A stretch of DNA of 64,000 bases from Desulfomicrobium apsheronum (GTDB lineage Bacteria; Desulfobacterota; Desulfovibrionia; Desulfovibrionales; Desulfomicrobiaceae). Shown here piece by piece: positions 26,564 through 37,200 of this stretch (position 1 is its first letter; every line of letters starts with the position of its first letter). The stretch covers positions 53,221-117,220 of the forward strand of contig NZ_FORX01000015.1 of the NCBI RefSeq assembly GCF_900114115.1. Direction: 5' to 3'. The notes under the pieces are model-generated. The model ran no database searches, was not told where the DNA came from, and was given only the letters and a program-made list of their open reading frames with translations. A program made the position numbers and the translations under genes.

Positions 26564-29500
26564 ATGAACAAAGCAGCTCTCAAATCCTACGCTCCTGCCG
26601 CCCGTCTTGAATTCATTCAGGCTGTGACCGATCGCGCCAAGGCCCTGGGCCTGTCCGCCAAAGCCATAGAACCCGCTGAAGTCAAAGGCGACGTAGCCAT
26701 TATTGCCGGTCAGGCTTTTCCAAAGGCCGTGGCCGAACGACGCGCCGAGCTGGAACGCCAGATCAGGATCAAAGGCTTTGAACAACTCATGGAGGAAGTG
26801 GCCTACACATGGTTCAACCGCTTTTGCGCCCTCCGTTTCATGGAAGTTCACGACTATCTGGACCATGGCTACCGGGTGCTCAGCAATCCCAGCGGTTCGG
26901 ACATCCCGGAAATTCTGGAGAAGGCCACCAGTGTGGATTTGCCAGGGTTGGACAAAGGATTGGTGGCGGACTTGCGGCTGGCCGGAAACAAGGATGCTGA
27001 GTTATACCGAGTGCTACTCATGGCTCAGTGCAACGCCCTGCACGCGGTCATGCCCATGCTGTTCGAGAAGGTCGGGGACGCTACGGAACTGCTGCTGCCG
27101 GAGAACCTGCTGCAAACCAATTCGCCCGTTCGCAAGCTGGTGGCGGCGATCCCGGAAGAGGACTGGCAGGAGATAGAGATTCTGGGTTGGCTCTATCAGT
27201 TCTATATTTCCGAAAAAAAGGATCAGGTCATCGGCAAGGTTGTCAAAAGCGAGGACATCCCCGCCGCCACCCAGCTTTTCACGCCCAATTGGATCGTCAA
27301 ATACATGGTTCAGAACACCTTGGGCCGGACTTGGATGATGACCCACCCCGACTCCACTCTCAAAGGCGGCATGGAGTTTTACATCACCCCGGCGGAACAG
27401 ACGCCTGAGGTGCAAGCGCAGTTGGATGCCATCACGCCCAGGGAACTAAACCCGGAAGAGTTGACCCTGCTCGATCCGGCCTGCGGGTCCGGCCATATAT
27501 TGGTGGAAGCCTATGACCTGTTCAAGGCCATCTATCTGGATCGAGGTTACAGGCCTCGGGATATCCCGCGCCTGATTCTGGAAAAGAACCTCTATGGGCT
27601 GGATATTGATGATCGAGCCGTACAACTGGCCCGGTTTGCGCTGCTTATGAAGGCCAGAGGTGACGACCGACGCATACTGGATGCAAACAATCCGGTACGG
27701 CTCAATGTGCTAGCCTTTCAGAATAGCAAGGGCCTGGATATCGAACAGATCGCCGCGACCTTGCTCAAGGAACGGACCAAGTCTTTGACTGGGGGACAGC
27801 ACCAGCTTTCTTTCGTGCCGCAACCAGCCCGACAACTTCCTCTGACCACCACCGAGAAGCCGGAGGCAACGCCGGAGGAATTTTTCGCCCTGCTCCATGT
27901 CTTTGAGCACGCCAAAACCTTTGGCTCCCTGCTGCGTATCCACGACAAGCTGAAAGCCGCCTTGCCGCGCCTGGAAAAGCTACTGGTGAAGGCAGGACGA
28001 GCAGATGGCATGTCCGCCATGTATGCTGAAATGCTCATGCCCTTGGTTCGCCAGGCGCAGTTTCTGGCGCGGGAGTATGATTGTGTGGTGGCGAATCCGC
28101 CGTACATGGGCAGCAAAGGACAGAATCCGGCAGTCAAAGCCTACGCCAAAGATAACTTTCCAGACACTAAGGCAGATTTATTTGCCATGTTTATTGAACG
28201 TGGCTTGGAGTTGCTCACACAGCATGGGTTGGCTGGATTGATCACCATGCAAAGCTGGATGTTTCTGTCAACCTATGAATCTTTACGAGCAGCTATTTTG
28301 AGTAACAGGACAATAATCTCCATGATTCATCTCGGCGCACGAGGCTTTGACAGTATTGGAGGCGAAGTTGTTCAAACTACAGCTTTTGTCGCAAATAAAA
28401 CATATCAAAATGATTATAATGGATCATATTTCCGCTTGATATATGGAAAGTCTGAGGCTGAAAAAATTACAAATTTTAAAACAAATCCATCCTTGCGGCA
28501 TACCGCATCAGCAACCGATTTTACAATAATACCGGGGAGTCCTATATCATACTGGATCTCTCAATCTTATCGAGACGCGTTCAAGAACGGAAACCTTATT
28601 AATGACTTTGCGTCTCCTAGACAAGGAATTGCTACCGCAAATAATGAACGTTTCTTAAGACTGTGGCATGAAGTTGCTATAAACAACATTTCTTTTGGAC
28701 TCGAAAATATCCAGCAGGCTCTCTCTAAAAACGCAAAATGGATTCCATATAACAAAGGTGGAGCGTTTCGAAAATGGTATGGGAATAACGAATACGTGAT
28801 CAATTGGGAAAATGACGGAAATGAAATAAAGTGCTTTTGTGACGAAAACGGAAAACAAAGGTCCGCGATTCGTAATCAAGAATATTATTTTATTCCTTCC
28901 GTTACATGGACAGATATTAGCTCTTCTTCATTCGGAGTAAGACAGTCTAAAAAAGGATTTTTATTCGACGGGACAAGCCATTCAGCTTTTCCAAAAATTG
29001 AATACCTCAATTTTTTAACTGGTTTGATGTGCGCAAAGACATCTTTTGAATTTTTAAAAATTATCAACCCAACAATGCACTTTCAAGTCGGAAATATTGG
29101 ATCAATTCCAATAGACTTAAATAAAATTAATCATAAAATTAAGCTAATTAACGACATATCTTTAGATGCACTATCTATCAGCGCGTCTGATTGGGACTCG
29201 AATGAATTCTCTTGGGATTTCACTCATCTGCCATTGCTTAATCAAAAATTCCGACACACAAACCTTAAGGACACCTACAGCACGATTCGCATTCACTGGA
29301 TAGAAATGACGTCTGAGATGCAGCGATTAGAGGAAGAGAACAATAGCATATTTATCGACGCCTATGACCTCCAAAACGAACTGACCCCAGATGTGCCTCT
29401 GCATGAGATTACGCTGACCTACAATCCGCCCTACCGCTACGGTCCTGGGAAAACTGACGAAGAATACGAGTCCCTGCAACGCACCGATACTATTCGCGAA

Positions 29501-30235
29501 CTCATCTCCTACGCCATTGGCTGCATGATGGGCCGCTACAGCTTGGACGAACCGGGTCTGATTTATGCCTATGACGGAAATGAAGGTTTTGACCCGAGCC
29601 GTTACGCCACCTTCCCGGCTGACGAGGACGGCATCATCCCGGTCATGGATGGCGAATGGTTTGACGATGACGCCACAGTCCGCTTTGTCGATTTTGTGCG
29701 TACGGTTTGGCCTGCCGAGACCCTGGACGAAAATCTTAATTTCGTGGCCGACAGCCTGGACCCGAAAAAAGGTGAAACCCCGGTGGAAACCATACGCCGT
29801 TTTATCAGCACCAAATTTTTCAAGGACTATCATCTCAAGGTCTACAAAAAACGCCCCATCTACTGGCTCTTTTCCAGTGGAAAAAACAAGGCGTTTGAAT
29901 GCCTCGTCTACCTGCATCGCTACAACGCCAACACCCTGCCACGCATGCGAGCCATGTACGTCACTCCGCTGCAAGGCAAATTCAACGCCCGCATCGAGTA
30001 CCTGAAAAAGGAACTCGACGCTGCCCCATCCACTGCCGCCCGCAAACAATTGCAAAAGGAACTGGATACCATGACCAAAAAGCAGCAGGAACTGCGCACG
30101 TTTGATGAACTTCTGCGCCATTACGCCGACCAGCGCATCACCCTAGACCTGGATGACGGCGTAAAGGTCAACTACGGAAAGTTCGGTGGGTTGCTGGCGG
30201 AGGTGAAGGCGATAACAGGTGGAAGTGAGGAGTGA
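26564..30235 (+). CDS. pglX: BREX adenine-specific DNA methyltransferase PglX (BrxX)
   Basis: 1,223 residues from ATG 26564. PglX methylates the BREX recognition site on host DNA and is needed for restriction. SAM motif I is LLDPACGSGHILVEAYDLF near residue 302, and the catalytic NPPY is near 510 (VVANPPYMGS). The codons 28,290-29,240 (residues about 575-890), which cover the target recognition region, are much more AT-rich than the flanks; GC content rises again in the C-terminal 330 residues. This suggests exchange of the specificity region. It partners with PglZ, BrxC and BrxB. Confidence 0.93.
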   Translation: MNKAALKSYAPAARLEFIQAVTDRAKALGLSAKAIEPAEVKGDVAIIAGQAFPKAVAERRAELERQIRIKGFEQLMEEVAYTWFNRFCALRFMEVHDYLDHGYRVLSNPSGSDIPEILEKATSVDLPGLDKGLVADLRLAGNKDAELYRVLLMAQCNALHAVMPMLFEKVGDATELLLPENLLQTNSPVRKLVAAIPEEDWQEIEILGWLYQFYISEKKDQVIGKVVKSEDIPAATQLFTPNWIVKYMVQNTLGRTWMMTHPDSTLKGGMEFYITPAEQTPEVQAQLDAITPRELNPEELTLLDPACGSGHILVEAYDLFKAIYLDRGYRPRDIPRLILEKNLYGLDIDDRAVQLARFALLMKARGDDRRILDANNPVRLNVLAFQNSKGLDIEQIAATLLKERTKSLTGGQHQLSFVPQPARQLPLTTTEKPEATPEEFFALLHVFEHAKTFGSLLRIHDKLKAALPRLEKLLVKAGRADGMSAMYAEMLMPLVRQAQFLAREYDCVVANPPYMGSKGQNPAVKAYAKDNFPDTKADLFAMFIERGLELLTQHGLAGLITMQSWMFLSTYESLRAAILSNRTIISMIHLGARGFDSIGGEVVQTTAFVANKTYQNDYNGSYFRLIYGKSEAEKITNFKTNPSLRHTASATDFTIIPGSPISYWISQSYRDAFKNGNLINDFASPRQGIATANNERFLRLWHEVAINNISFGLENIQQALSKNAKWIPYNKGGAFRKWYGNNEYVINWENDGNEIKCFCDENGKQRSAIRNQEYYFIPSVTWTDISSSSFGVRQSKKGFLFDGTSHSAFPKIEYLNFLTGLMCAKTSFEFLKIINPTMHFQVGNIGSIPIDLNKINHKIKLINDISLDALSISASDWDSNEFSWDFTHLPLLNQKFRHTNLKDTYSTIRIHWIEMTSEMQRLEEENNSIFIDAYDLQNELTPDVPLHEITLTYNPPYRYGPGKTDEEYESLQRTDTIRELISYAIGCMMGRYSLDEPGLIYAYDGNEGFDPSRYATFPADEDGIIPVMDGEWFDDDATVRFVDFVRTVWPAETLDENLNFVADSLDPKKGETPVETIRRFISTKFFKDYHLKVYKKRPIYWLFSSGKNKAFECLVYLHRYNANTLPRMRAMYVTPLQGKFNARIEYLKKELDAAPSTAARKQLQKELDTMTKKQQELRTFDELLRHYADQRITLDLDDGVKVNYGKFGGLLAEVKAITGGSEE

Positions 30236-30241
30236 TGCAGT

Positions 30242-30877
30242 ATGAGTCGCATCGAAAGCCATCAAGCCAAAGCAAATAGTAGTCCCAAGCTCACAGACAG
30301 TGAGCTAAAAAAAATTGCAAAAAGACACCTTGATGAACTGACTATGTTTTTCCGTTACACAGCGATTCTTTCCATAATGGAAAAATGCTGCAACAATAAC
30401 CACATACATCTACACTTTTTGCGTATTTTGCAAACAGCTTTAACGAATGATAGGACAACAAGGATAATACGAGTATTTGATGAGGATAGCTTTAATATTA
30501 TTGAAGTTCTTAATCAAAGAGGCGAGCTTTCGAAAACAATATTAGACAAGCAAAACATAAATAAAAAAGAATTTAAAGACTTTGCTAAGAAGGTTTTAAA
30601 ATTTAGAAATAAATATTTTTTTCATATTGATAAAGTAAATGCAAATTTATCATTTTGTCCAACAAAAGAACTATGGGATGAATTCGGACTAACAAACGAG
30701 TATATTATACATGTCGCGACAAACGCGCAATCTGCACTTACTCAATTTCACAACCATTTATTTCAAGATTGTGAATACAAAAATCAGACATATACCGGCG
30801 ATGATTTTGAAAAAATAATTGAATTAATCAATACGAAAGATATCAGTTTTTTTATCCTAGCACATCATATTTATTGA
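30242..30877 (+). CDS. HEPN (AbiU2-like) domain protein
   Basis: 211 residues. The segment KKVLKFRNKYFFHIDK carries the HEPN active-site pattern (Arg, 5 residues, His) near residues 121-127, in an alpha-helical context like AbiU2-type HEPN proteins. Such proteins are often RNases in abortive infection. GAGGAG in the pglX tail provides the ribosome binding site, so it is probably co-translated with pglX. AT-rich insert between core BREX genes. RNase activity is inferred, not shown. Confidence 0.65.
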   Translation: MSRIESHQAKANSSPKLTDSELKKIAKRHLDELTMFFRYTAILSIMEKCCNNNHIHLHFLRILQTALTNDRTTRIIRVFDEDSFNIIEVLNQRGELSKTILDKQNINKKEFKDFAKKVLKFRNKYFFHIDKVNANLSFCPTKELWDEFGLTNEYIIHVATNAQSALTQFHNHLFQDCEYKNQTYTGDDFEKIIELINTKDISFFILAHHIY

Positions 30878-30991
30878 AATTTTAAAATATAATTTACTAA
30901 AGATATAACAATAAAACACCTAATCCTAAAATATATAAAAAATATTTAATAATCAGCTTATGTTATATCTGACAATAATTAGGAGCAAAAA

Positions 30992-31456
30992 ATGGATTTT
31001 TTTGTCCACATAGGCCAGCCTGTTTTGACAGCTTTTGCAACAATCCTGCTTGGAAGCCTTGTTTTGATCGCTAATAGTTTAGTAAAAGAATGTATCGATT
31101 TTCGAAAGCATATCGGAATAGTTGGCTCTACACTTTTTCAATACAGATCATTACTTGAAAGCATTCAATGTCTGGATGAAGATAAGGAAGGGGAAAGAAT
31201 TGAAGAAGCACGACTTGTATGCAAAAAATTGAAAAAATTATCTGCGGATACAAGGAAATATTTAGTTTCAATCGTTTTCTATGATTTTTACTCTTGCACA
31301 CGACTCATTCCAACTTGGCGTGATGCATTGTCCGCAGCCGAGTCTTTGAGCTTGCTATCGTACTCCCTTATCGAGAAAAAGGATGGCCCTCAAATCTCTA
31401 GTGAAATTCAAAAAGTGCTTCGACTTCTTGGAATTACCAGGATGTATGGAAAATGA
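30992..31456 (+). CDS. Small protein with one N-terminal membrane helix
   Basis: 154 residues with one clear transmembrane segment (residues about 9-30, VLTAFATILLGSLVLIANSLV) and a soluble helical C-terminal part. AGGAG lies 6 bases before the ATG. Its stop overlaps the pglZ start as ATGA, so it is translationally linked to pglZ. I do not recognise the family. It may pair with the HEPN gene upstream, for example as a sensor or partner, but nothing in the sequence shows that. Confidence 0.6.
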   Translation: MDFFVHIGQPVLTAFATILLGSLVLIANSLVKECIDFRKHIGIVGSTLFQYRSLLESIQCLDEDKEGERIEEARLVCKKLKKLSADTRKYLVSIVFYDFYSCTRLIPTWRDALSAAESLSLLSYSLIEKKDGPQISSEIQKVLRLLGITRMYGK

Positions 31457-34065
31457 ATCTATCACAACTTCAGGAATCTCTACAAAAAATCTACCATACC
31501 GAAGGCCACCGCATCGTCTTCTGGCACGACCCTAACGCCGAATTTGCCGAGGAAATACAATCCCTTGCCTTGGACGATGTGACTGTCATCCAACTCCAGC
31601 AGGAAAGCGCCTTGGCCCTCAAGGTGCGTCTGGAAACCGTGGACTTGAACGACAAATACCTGCTCTATGCCCCCACGCCAGAACCCGAACCAGAGGTCGA
31701 TTGGCTGCTTGATATCCGCTTATACAGCCGCACTTTCCACGCCGACCGCGCCTCCATCGTCATGAACGAACTGGGCTTGACCAGGCAAGCCATGCGCCAG
31801 CACGTTGCCTTGCGAAGTAAGTTTTTCAACAGTCAGGACCGAGTCAGCCGCCTCAAAAAACTGATCGATGTGAATGACCAGGAAAAAGACCTGGATCTTA
31901 AAATGCTGGCTGTCATCAGCAGGGCAGACCAACCGAGTGTATTTGACATCCTGATGAAATTGTTTGCCGGAATGTGTGCTGAGGGCGAAACAGAATACCA
32001 GCCCGCTTCTCCTGCATTGGAAGAAATTGAAAAATATGACCTTGCCCCTTTCTTCTGGGAGACGATGGGACTGACCTTTGGGTACACGGCATCCAACCCG
32101 ACTCTTCTTGATCTGTTGATTCGCCTTCTGGTTTCGGACTTTGCAAATACTCTCAAAGCCGCCCCCCCCACCTCCCTTGAGCATTTCCTGCTGCCGAACA
32201 AGTCGGTAGCGACCAATGCCTCGGTCTTTGTCTCTCAGTGGCGCAGCCATATGGGGCATTACCAACAATACGGGCAACTTTCAGGCATCATTGCCGCTCA
32301 ACTGGGCTTGGACAAGCTTTTGAGCGCGACCAGTTCTTTCGCCCTGACTCGGAGCATGACCTTCGAGGTTGTGGAGCGCCAGATCATCCGCTCCCTTCGT
32401 GACATGATCGTTAGCGAAGGAGCAGGCAACGCCGAGGAGTTGAAATCGCTCATCCTCAAACGCAAGGATGGGCACTGGGCAAATATCAAGCTGCCCGGAT
32501 TTGAAGAGAACGTCTACGCCATTGCCTATCTGGCTATAGAAGCTGCGCTGGATCTTCTGGTCTTGCGCACCAAGTACGACGAAGGTCTCAGCTACCCTTC
32601 GATACAGCGATTACACCGCGCCTACACGACGGAACTGTTTCGCTTTGACCAGCTCTATCGGCAGTTCCACGAGTTCGCGGACAAGGTTGAGTTAGCTGGC
32701 TGGGACGTGCTCAAGGAAATCCAGAGCGTCGTGGAAGCATGCTACAGCGGTTGGTATCTGACCCGGCTTGCCATGTGTTGGGACTCCTTCATGCCTGGCG
32801 CTGATGGCCTGCTTGCTAACTGGACCGTGGAGAACGTGTCCAAGCAGCAGCATTTTCACTCTAACTTCGTAAAACCGATTCTTCGCGGAAGCCCTAAAAG
32901 CCGCGTTTTCGTCATTATCAGTGACGCCCTGCGCTACGAAGTTGCCGAGGAATTGACCCGCAGCATCAATGCCACAACCCGCTTCAAGGCCAAACTGGAC
33001 AGCCAGCTTGGCGTACTCCCCAGCTACACCGCCTTGGGAATGGCCGCCCTTCTTCCCCATGATCATTATGGCTACAAGGACGGATCAGACCAGCTTGTGG
33101 TGGACGGAATGCCATGCGGCTCGTTTGAGCAGCGCAACGCAGTACTGGCCAATCATGAAGGCATGGCATTGAGGGCTGGAGAGATCATGGCCATGAGCAA
33201 GGACCAAGGCCGCGAATCCATCCGGCAGTCCCGCCTAGTGTACATCTATCATGACCAGATTGATTCATGCGGAGATCACGCCGCGTCCGAAGGCAAGACA
33301 TTTCATGCCGCCCGGACGGCCATCGAGGAACTGACGGCGCTGGTCAAATTCATCGTCAACAGCCTCAATGGCTCGCATATCTTCGTCACCGCCGACCACG
33401 GCTTCCTGTTTCAGGACCAGCCCCCCACTGTCCTGGAAAAAAGCGAACTTGATGTGAAACCCAAAGGCGCTCTCAAATCCAAAAAACGCTACATTGTGGG
33501 CCAGGATATGGGCCAGACGGACAAAGCCTGGGTTGGGTCAACGGCCAATACAGCGGAAACGAACCCCGCCCTGGAGTTCTGGATACCCAAGGGCATCAAC
33601 CGATTCCATTTCAGTGGCGGGGCCAGATTCGTGCACGGCGGAGCCATGCCGCAGGAAGTCATTGTGCCAGTCGTGCAGGTGCGGGAACTTGAAGGAAAGG
33701 CTGCCATCAAGGACGCCGTAAAGCGGGTCGATGTCTCGATTCTCGGGTCAAACCGCAAAATCGTGAACACGCTTCAGAAGTTCGAATTCATCCAGGTCGA
33801 AAAAGTCACCGAACGCGCCCTGCCCCGAGTGCTGGTGTTCTCTCTGCGGGATGGGGACATGCTGATCAGCAACGAAGTGCTGGTCACTTTCAACTCTACG
33901 TCTGATTCCATGGAAGAACGCAAACGTCCCGTGAAGCTTATGGTCAAGAAAGGCGCATACGACAAGGCCAGGGAATACGCCCTGGTTCTGCGTGACCCCG
34001 AAACCCAGATCGAGTACGACCGCATTCCAGTGACAATAGACTTGGCCTTCATCAACGATTTCTAA
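31453..34065 (+). CDS. pglZ: BREX phosphatase-like protein PglZ (BrxZ)
   Basis: 870 residues of the alkaline-phosphatase-superfamily PglZ protein, a core BREX component. IISDALRYEVAEEL near residue 486 holds the metal-binding Asp, and VTADHGFLF near 646 is the second metal motif (ADHG). The N-terminal region (IYHTEGHRIVFWHDPNAEFAE) is the typical PglZ start for type I. The start overlaps the preceding membrane gene. GC-rich like brxA, brxB and brxC. Confidence 0.93.
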   Translation: MNLSQLQESLQKIYHTEGHRIVFWHDPNAEFAEEIQSLALDDVTVIQLQQESALALKVRLETVDLNDKYLLYAPTPEPEPEVDWLLDIRLYSRTFHADRASIVMNELGLTRQAMRQHVALRSKFFNSQDRVSRLKKLIDVNDQEKDLDLKMLAVISRADQPSVFDILMKLFAGMCAEGETEYQPASPALEEIEKYDLAPFFWETMGLTFGYTASNPTLLDLLIRLLVSDFANTLKAAPPTSLEHFLLPNKSVATNASVFVSQWRSHMGHYQQYGQLSGIIAAQLGLDKLLSATSSFALTRSMTFEVVERQIIRSLRDMIVSEGAGNAEELKSLILKRKDGHWANIKLPGFEENVYAIAYLAIEAALDLLVLRTKYDEGLSYPSIQRLHRAYTTELFRFDQLYRQFHEFADKVELAGWDVLKEIQSVVEACYSGWYLTRLAMCWDSFMPGADGLLANWTVENVSKQQHFHSNFVKPILRGSPKSRVFVIISDALRYEVAEELTRSINATTRFKAKLDSQLGVLPSYTALGMAALLPHDHYGYKDGSDQLVVDGMPCGSFEQRNAVLANHEGMALRAGEIMAMSKDQGRESIRQSRLVYIYHDQIDSCGDHAASEGKTFHAARTAIEELTALVKFIVNSLNGSHIFVTADHGFLFQDQPPTVLEKSELDVKPKGALKSKKRYIVGQDMGQTDKAWVGSTANTAETNPALEFWIPKGINRFHFSGGARFVHGGAMPQEVIVPVVQVRELEGKAAIKDAVKRVDVSILGSNRKIVNTLQKFEFIQVEKVTERALPRVLVFSLRDGDMLISNEVLVTFNSTSDSMEERKRPVKLMVKKGAYDKAREYALVLRDPETQIEYDRIPVTIDLAFINDF

Positions 34066-34227
34066 GGATGTTGCAAAAGATTTGGCGGATGAACGAGTCA
34101 ACAATCTGAACGCAAGAGTAGCGCTTGTATTAAGAAGCAAGACGATGAAATCTTTTGGTACGAATTGATAATTTCACTTTTTTATAATTAAACACCACCC
34201 CGGGATCACAAATCAGGAGTTTTCATC
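34066..34227 (+). other. Short spacer between pglZ and the helicase gene
   Basis: 162 bp. A stop-free frame reads DVAKDLADERVNNLNARVAL up to about 34,168 without a good start, perhaps a leftover of another gene. CAGGAG near 34,215 is the ribosome binding site of the helicase gene. Confidence 0.3.
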
Positions 34228-37200
34228 GTGAATGAATTGATGCAACTAGCCGCTGTTGAAATTGCCAAATTTCTTGCAAAGCATCTACCTTCATTTTCTA
34301 CAAATTGGTGGAAACTGCGAGTAATTGATCGTTTGACATTTTCTCAACAACGCACTGCACGCGAGCGTAATTTTTCGAGTCTTGAGCAGCTTGATTTTGC
34401 AGCGCTTTTGCGAACATTCGATCAAAATTGGAATGATCTATCTTATCCTTTGAGTCTTGCACGTGAAGGCCGGAGTTGGATCAAGGAGTTACAAGAAGTT
34501 CGAAACAAATGGGCGCATTTGTCTGTTCAAGCCATGCCCCCCAGCGAGATTTATCGAGATGCCGATACAATTGGGCGAGTTCTTGAAATGTTGAGTGCCG
34601 ACCACAAGACTCTTGAGTCTGTGGAAATGTTTAAAGAAAGCCTGTTGGCTTCGATGGCACATTCCAAAGGCATCCCATTCAAATCTGGAACGCTCGATAC
34701 AAAATTGAACAATGAACCAAGCGCCGTCGTCCCAGGACCTGAGGTAATAAGTGATCGCTTATATGCATTCAATGTCGGTGATCTTGTTTCACTGCGATCA
34801 GACCCAGGAACTGTCGTACCTATCATAGAAATTATCCCTGGCGATGCAGAAAACCGATTTAAAGTTTTTCAAAATGGAAAAAAAATCATATACTATGAAA
34901 GCCAGTTAGAATCATTATCAACGGATGAAGATAAAAATGAGTATTTAGAAGCTAAAGAATTACAAGCTTACATTACAAGTCTGCAAATTTTATCACCTTC
35001 CACTTCGAATCTATTCTCTCTTCGCTCAGGTCGAGTCAAATTTGTGCCCTATCAATATCGTCCTGTTTTAAAACTAATCCGAGCTGACCGTCCTCGACTG
35101 CTTATTGCTGATGAGGTTGGGGTAGGCAAAACAATTGAAGCTGGCCTAATCATAAAAGAATTGCGTGCAAGAATGGATATTACTTCCGTGCTGATCATCT
35201 GCCCAAAAGCACTTGTGGCCGAAAGAAAATGGTTTGTAGAAATGAAGCGGTTCGACGAACACTTCACGCCACTTGATGGCCAACTCTTGCGGCACTGCAT
35301 GAAGGAAACGCATTTGGATGGCGAGTGGCCTGAACAGTATTCGAAAGCCATTTTGCCATTTTCTCTTTTTGATTCCGAACTGATTTTTGGTGAAAACGGT
35401 AGGGGCGCGAAGCGGAAGGAAGGACTATTAGGGCTTAACCCGCCTCCAAAATTTGATTTGGTCATTGTTGACGAGGCACACCATATACGAAATCCTGAAA
35501 CATATCTACATCAGGGAGTTAGGTATTTTTGTGATAACGCTCAGGCTGTAATATTTCTTACCGCCACACCAGTTCAATTAGGCAGTGAAGATCTTTTCAC
35601 CCTCCTCAATGTGCTACGTCCTGATATCGTAATTGATAAGGCCAGTTTTGCGCAAATGGCTGAGCCTAACAGATTTATCAATAGTGCAGTTCAACACTGT
35701 CGAGCAGCTCAAGAGAATTGGCAAGAGGATGCTCGCGCTAACTTAAATGATGCGGCTCAAACTCAATGGGGACAGTTATATCTTCGTGAAACGCCTAGCT
35801 TTCAATCTGTTTACGACCAACTGGCAGAACCAACGATTGATAGCGCGACTCGTGTTCGACTCACACGGTCCTTGGAAGAGTTGTACACATTTAGTTCAAT
35901 GATCAATCGAACTCGCCGACGAGATATTGGAGAATTCACGACCCGAAAACCAGAAACTTTAACAATTGATTTTACTCCCACCCAACAATGCTTGCATGAC
36001 AAACTGTTGGAGCTTGTCGCCAGAATCTTAGCTTTTACACATGGGCAGCAAAGCGTAAAATTCATGATGACCACAATTAGAAGACAAGCAGCGAGTTGTA
36101 TTTATGGTTTGGCTCCGCTGCTGCGAAATATCCTTGTTGGCAAACTTGATAGCCTTGAACTTATGGAAGCCGGCGATACTGATATCGAAGCAAGCTTTGG
36201 TTTTGTCGAATCGATACGTGGAGAAATTGAAGAACTTCTTAAACAAGCGGAGCTTCTAGAAATAGAAGACCCAAAGATTGAAGAGCTTTTAAAGGTGTTC
36301 CGTGACAAAATCACTATGCCCAATAACAAGGCTCTGCTTTTCAGCACTTTTCGGCACACTTTAGCTTACATTTCAGGATATTTAGAAGAAGCAGGTTTTC
36401 GTTTCGGTTTAGTGCATGGCGACATTGTCGATGAGGAACGCGCAGATTTACGCCGCCGGTTTGCCTTGCCTAAAGAAGATTCAAACGCTTTGGATATACT
36501 GCTCTCTTCAGAAGTTGGGTGCGAAGGACTTGATTTTCAATTTTGCGATTTGCTGGTTAACTATGATTTACCTTGGAATCCAATGCGAATTGAACAGAGG
36601 ATTGGTCGAATTGATCGCTATGGGCAGAAAAGTGAAACCGTAGCGATAAAAAATTTGATTACTCCAGGTACTGTCGATGCTGATATTTACGACCGTTGCC
36701 TCTGGCGAATTGGAGTGTTTCAGCATGCTGTTGGAGGAAGCGAAGAAATTCTTGGGGAAATTACAAAAGAGATCCACAATATTTCTGAAAGTTACAATTT
36801 ATCCGAAGACGAACGCAATAAGCGACTCAAGCAACTTGGGGATAACTCAATCCGAATAATACAAGAAGAACAAGCGCTTGAAGAAAAACAAGCGGAAATG
36901 TTTGGACTAACAATCCCAAAACAATCTTGGCGGCAAGAAATTGATGACGCGGAAACAGTCTGGCTGTCATCGACGTCATTGCAAAAATGCGTGAGCGTAT
37001 ACTTGGCAAATAGGCTCAAAGTTGAAGGACAGTATTTTCTTGGAGAAAAGCCACTTAAGACGTTGAGATTAAACCACGAAGCTAGAAGTATATTACTTGA
37101 GGATTATTATAAGGAGTCACGGCCAAGAGATCAAACAAATCGTCAGTGGGAAAAATGGCTAAAAGGTGACGATCCGATGCTTCCCATAACGTTTGATCAA

